DNA of 33,004 nt from Bdellovibrionales bacterium. Lineage in GTDB: Bacteria > Bdellovibrionota > UBA1018 > CAIMNF01. Made by a program: the position numbers and the translations under genes. The notes below the pieces were generated by a model. It was not told where the DNA came from and made no database searches. It saw only the letters and a list, made by a program, of their open reading frames with translations. Shown here piece after piece: positions 31,308-33,004 of this stretch; position 1 is the stretch's first letter, and each line of letters begins with the position of its first letter. Location of the stretch: NCBI GenBank assembly GCA_947372355.1, contig CANBTI010000024.1:1-33004 (forward strand). The letters are read 5' to 3'.

Positions 31308-32039
31308 GTGAGTGACACGCCACTATCCATGCGAGCGCGAAAAAAGTACAAGGCCCAAATTGAGCAGGCCGCTAGGGATAGTCATATAGCCAAGTTTAAT
31401 CGGCGGATGGAATTTGTAAGACAGGGCGTAGCCTCTGTAAAAGCAAAAGATTATAAATCAGCACTTTCATACTTTCATTTATATGTAGATGGATTGGAAA
31501 AATCTAAAGGTGGTGGTGATCTAACTCCCAGATCTTTTGATCCAAAACAAGATTCAGCCGAAATGCTGATGTTTACAGGTGTTCTTTGGGATTTAGCTAA
31601 AATTTACGATAAAATGGCCACGAAAGATAAAACAAAACTTAGGTATTATGTTGATAAATTTGTTTTATTTTCAAAAGGAACTTCTTATCAGCGGCTAAGT
31701 CAGGAAATGTTACGTAAGTTTTTAACAAATGATAGTCCACACAATCGGGCTATTTTCAAAGAAGCACATGTAAAATTAGGTGGCGGAAAATGTTTTATCG
31801 CTACCGCAGTGGAAGAACACTGTGAACCAATGACCGTAGTCACTTTAAAGAGATTTAGAGATGAAATCCTCGCACAGAGTTTTTTTGGACGAGCATTTAC
31901 GAATATTTATTATAAAATTGGCCCTTTTATTGCGATTAAATTAATTCGATCTTCAGAAGAAAATCAAAAAAGAGTTGCAAGGGTTTTGGGCCGTCTCTCT
32001 AATGTAATATCGTTCCGATTCTTTCCGGATGAAAAGTAA
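31308..32039 (+). CDS. Uncharacterised protein with C-terminal CFI-box domain
   Basis: 243 residues from GTG 31308 (AAGG lies only one base upstream, so the start is uncertain; ATG 31329 is an alternative). The N-terminal ~150 residues are basic and helical, TPR-like in feel (VRQGVASVKAKDYKSALSYF, LWDLAKIYDKMA). The C-terminal part GGKCFIATAVEEHCEP...LKRFRDEILAQSFFGRAF..YYKIGPFIA matches the CFI-box C-terminal domain (consensus CFIATAAYG...LRxFRDxxL...YYxxSP), found at the ends of many otherwise unrelated proteins and of unknown function. No signal peptide. Its last 41 bp overlap the convergent lepB gene. Confidence 0.75.
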   Translation: MSDTPLSMRARKKYKAQIEQAARDSHIAKFNRRMEFVRQGVASVKAKDYKSALSYFHLYVDGLEKSKGGGDLTPRSFDPKQDSAEMLMFTGVLWDLAKIYDKMATKDKTKLRYYVDKFVLFSKGTSYQRLSQEMLRKFLTNDSPHNRAIFKEAHVKLGGGKCFIATAVEEHCEPMTVVTLKRFRDEILAQSFFGRAFTNIYYKIGPFIAIKLIRSSEENQKRVARVLGRLSNVISFRFFPDEK

Positions 32040-32781
32040 AAGATTTTTGATCAAAGTCCAGCCAAACAGATAACCAAATAATAACCGCATTCCCTTTGAT
32101 GTTGGCGAATGGAACAAAGCCCCAATAACGGCTATCTTTAGAGTTGTCGCGATTATCCCCCATCACGAAATAATTTCCTGGAGGAACTGTTTTGGCCGGC
32201 ATATCTAAAGAATAGTAACTTTGAGTGTCGATCATGATGGTGCCTGTGGTGTGATCAAATTTATCCAGATACACCTTCATGCGATCGCGCGGATATTCAG
32301 AGGAGGAGTCTTCTAAGGATTTAAAGATTTTTTCTACCTGATCATCAGGAGCGGGAGTGCGATCATAAGGCTTGCCGTTAAGGTAAACCACTTTGTTTTT
32401 CATCTCTACAGTATCGCCAGGAATGGCAACAATGCGTTTGATGAAGTAGATTTCAGGATCTTCAGGGTATTTAAAAACAATGATATCCCCTCGAGCTGGC
32501 TCCTTAGTTCTGAAAAAATAAAGGGGTTTTTCACCAATCCAGTCAGTAAATGGAACACGTAGGCCATAGGCAAATTTATTCACAAAAATCTGGTCGCCTA
32601 CCAATAAGGTCGGGATCATGGATCCAGAAGGAATTTTAAACGCCTCAATTACACTTGAGCGTATGACCAACACTAAAAGAAGCGCTGAGCCGAGTGATAC
32701 AAAGTTATCCCAAAGCCACTTTTTCTTAGATATATTTTTGCCCAGTGTCGGGGTATTTTCTTTCTTGAGTTCATCTGACAT
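31999..32781 (-). CDS. lepB: Signal peptidase I LepB
   Basis: Inner-membrane Ser/Lys protease that removes signal peptides from exported proteins. 260 residues with one N-terminal membrane segment (~28-40). Catalytic Ser54 in PSGSMIPTLLVGD, Lys115 in FIKRIVAIPGD, and box E MGDNRDNSKDSRYWGFVP. A ~55-residue insertion lies between boxes D and E. Several likely substrates are encoded in this window. It is divergent from the lptF/lptG-type gene with 26 bp between the starts, so promoters must overlap neighbouring coding sequence; the 3' end overlaps the CFI-box gene by 41 bp. Confidence 0.96.
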   Translation of the reverse strand: MSDELKKENTPTLGKNISKKKWLWDNFVSLGSALLLVLVIRSSVIEAFKIPSGSMIPTLLVGDQIFVNKFAYGLRVPFTDWIGEKPLYFFRTKEPARGDIIVFKYPEDPEIYFIKRIVAIPGDTVEMKNKVVYLNGKPYDRTPAPDDQVEKIFKSLEDSSSEYPRDRMKVYLDKFDHTTGTIMIDTQSYYSLDMPAKTVPPGNYFVMGDNRDNSKDSRYWGFVPFANIKGNAVIIWLSVWLDFDQKSFTFHPERIGTILH

Positions 32782-32807
32782 AGTAAAATCAGTTTAACCC
32801 TCTTTTA

Positions 32808-33004
32808 ATGCAAATACTAGCACGATACCTCGCATCGACTTTTTTTAAAAACCTCATGTTGTCCCTTTTGGGATTAACGGGGCTCTTTTTCTTTCAAAGC
32901 ATCATTACCCAGATGAATGACTTCCCTTTGAATCAATTATTGATTTATAGCTTTTATGATTTGCCAAGGATGATGGTAATGGTTGCTCCACCAGCGACGC
33001 TGAT
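32808..33004 (+). CDS. LptF/LptG-type LPS export permease, 3' part outside window
   Basis: Frame open from ATG 32808 to the window edge (65 codons). Reads MQILARYLASTFFKN, a hydrophobic segment (MLSLLGLTGLFFFQSIITQ), then NQLLIYSFYDLPRMMVMVAP. This is the N-terminal signature of YjgP/YjgQ proteins (ILxRYLxxxFxxx...Y...P....PxAxL), the inner-membrane subunits that extract LPS for transport with LptB. Too little is visible to decide between LptF and LptG. Confidence 0.75.
   Translation, partial: MQILARYLASTFFKNLMLSLLGLTGLFFFQSIITQMNDFPLNQLLIYSFYDLPRMMVMVAPPATL

Noticed and set aside
1-33004. tRNA, rRNA, insertion sequence, integrase or attachment site
   Set aside because: None could be recognised by reading the coding frames and intergenic gaps; a covariance-model search would be needed to exclude small RNAs.

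Overview
The window is an AT-rich stretch of a Gram-negative chromosome with densely packed, mostly housekeeping genes. The best fit is a Bdellovibrionota (Bdellovibrio-like) bacterium. The reasons are an MglA-type Ras-like GTPase encoded directly behind dnaX-recR, a run of exported proteases and hydrolases of the kind predatory bacteria carry, DksA-type zinc-finger proteins, and a complete Gram-negative envelope gene set (mltG, lspA, lgt, lepB, an lptF/lptG-type permease and a putative outer-membrane barrel). I assign the phylum by gene content only. No rRNA or tRNA gene is visible.

Layout. 1-2.75 kb (+): fumC (5' end cut by the window), an RsmI-like methyltransferase and truC. 2.75-8.3 kb (-): a tight rho-prfA-prmC-murA-O-methyltransferase operon, read from a promoter near 8.35 kb and apparently beginning with a non-canonical ATT start for rho. 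8.4-9.5 kb (+): mltG. 9.5-18.7 kb: an accessory block for exported or membrane proteins. It holds a protein-glutaminase-like cysteine hydrolase, a secreted HExxH metallopeptidase, an unknown exported protein, a GT-C-type membrane glycosyltransferase, a membrane protein with a ~167-residue Thr-x-Thr repeat tail, and a protein that joins a subtilisin domain to a second HExxH metallopeptidase-like domain.

18.7-22.1 kb (+): dnaX (with a probable gamma/tau frameshift site), recR, mglA and a dksA-like gene. 22.1-23.2 kb: a second, convergent dksA-like gene flanked by two repeat- and hairpin-bearing gaps. 23.2-27.6 kb (+): a winged-helix/degenerate-nucleotidyltransferase protein, lspA, lgt and a BtuFCD-type vitamin B12 importer, mostly overlapping. 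27.6-28.4 kb (-): a putative outer-membrane barrel. 28.4-32.0 kb (+): galU, priA and a CFI-box protein. 32.0-32.8 kb (-): lepB. The right edge cuts an lptF/lptG-type gene (+).

How the genes fit together. PrfA and PrmC are substrate and modifying enzyme (methylation of the GGQ glutamine). LspA, Lgt and LepB make up much of the export and lipoprotein maturation machinery that would process the many signal-peptide proteins here. MltG and MurA act on peptidoglycan. The most interesting parts are the 9.5-18.7 kb block, especially the dual protease and the glycosyltransferase beside a 43% threonine repeat protein, the putative dnaX frameshift, the ATT-initiated rho, and the nucleotidyltransferase-like protein whose metal-binding Asp pair is Asn-Tyr-Asn.
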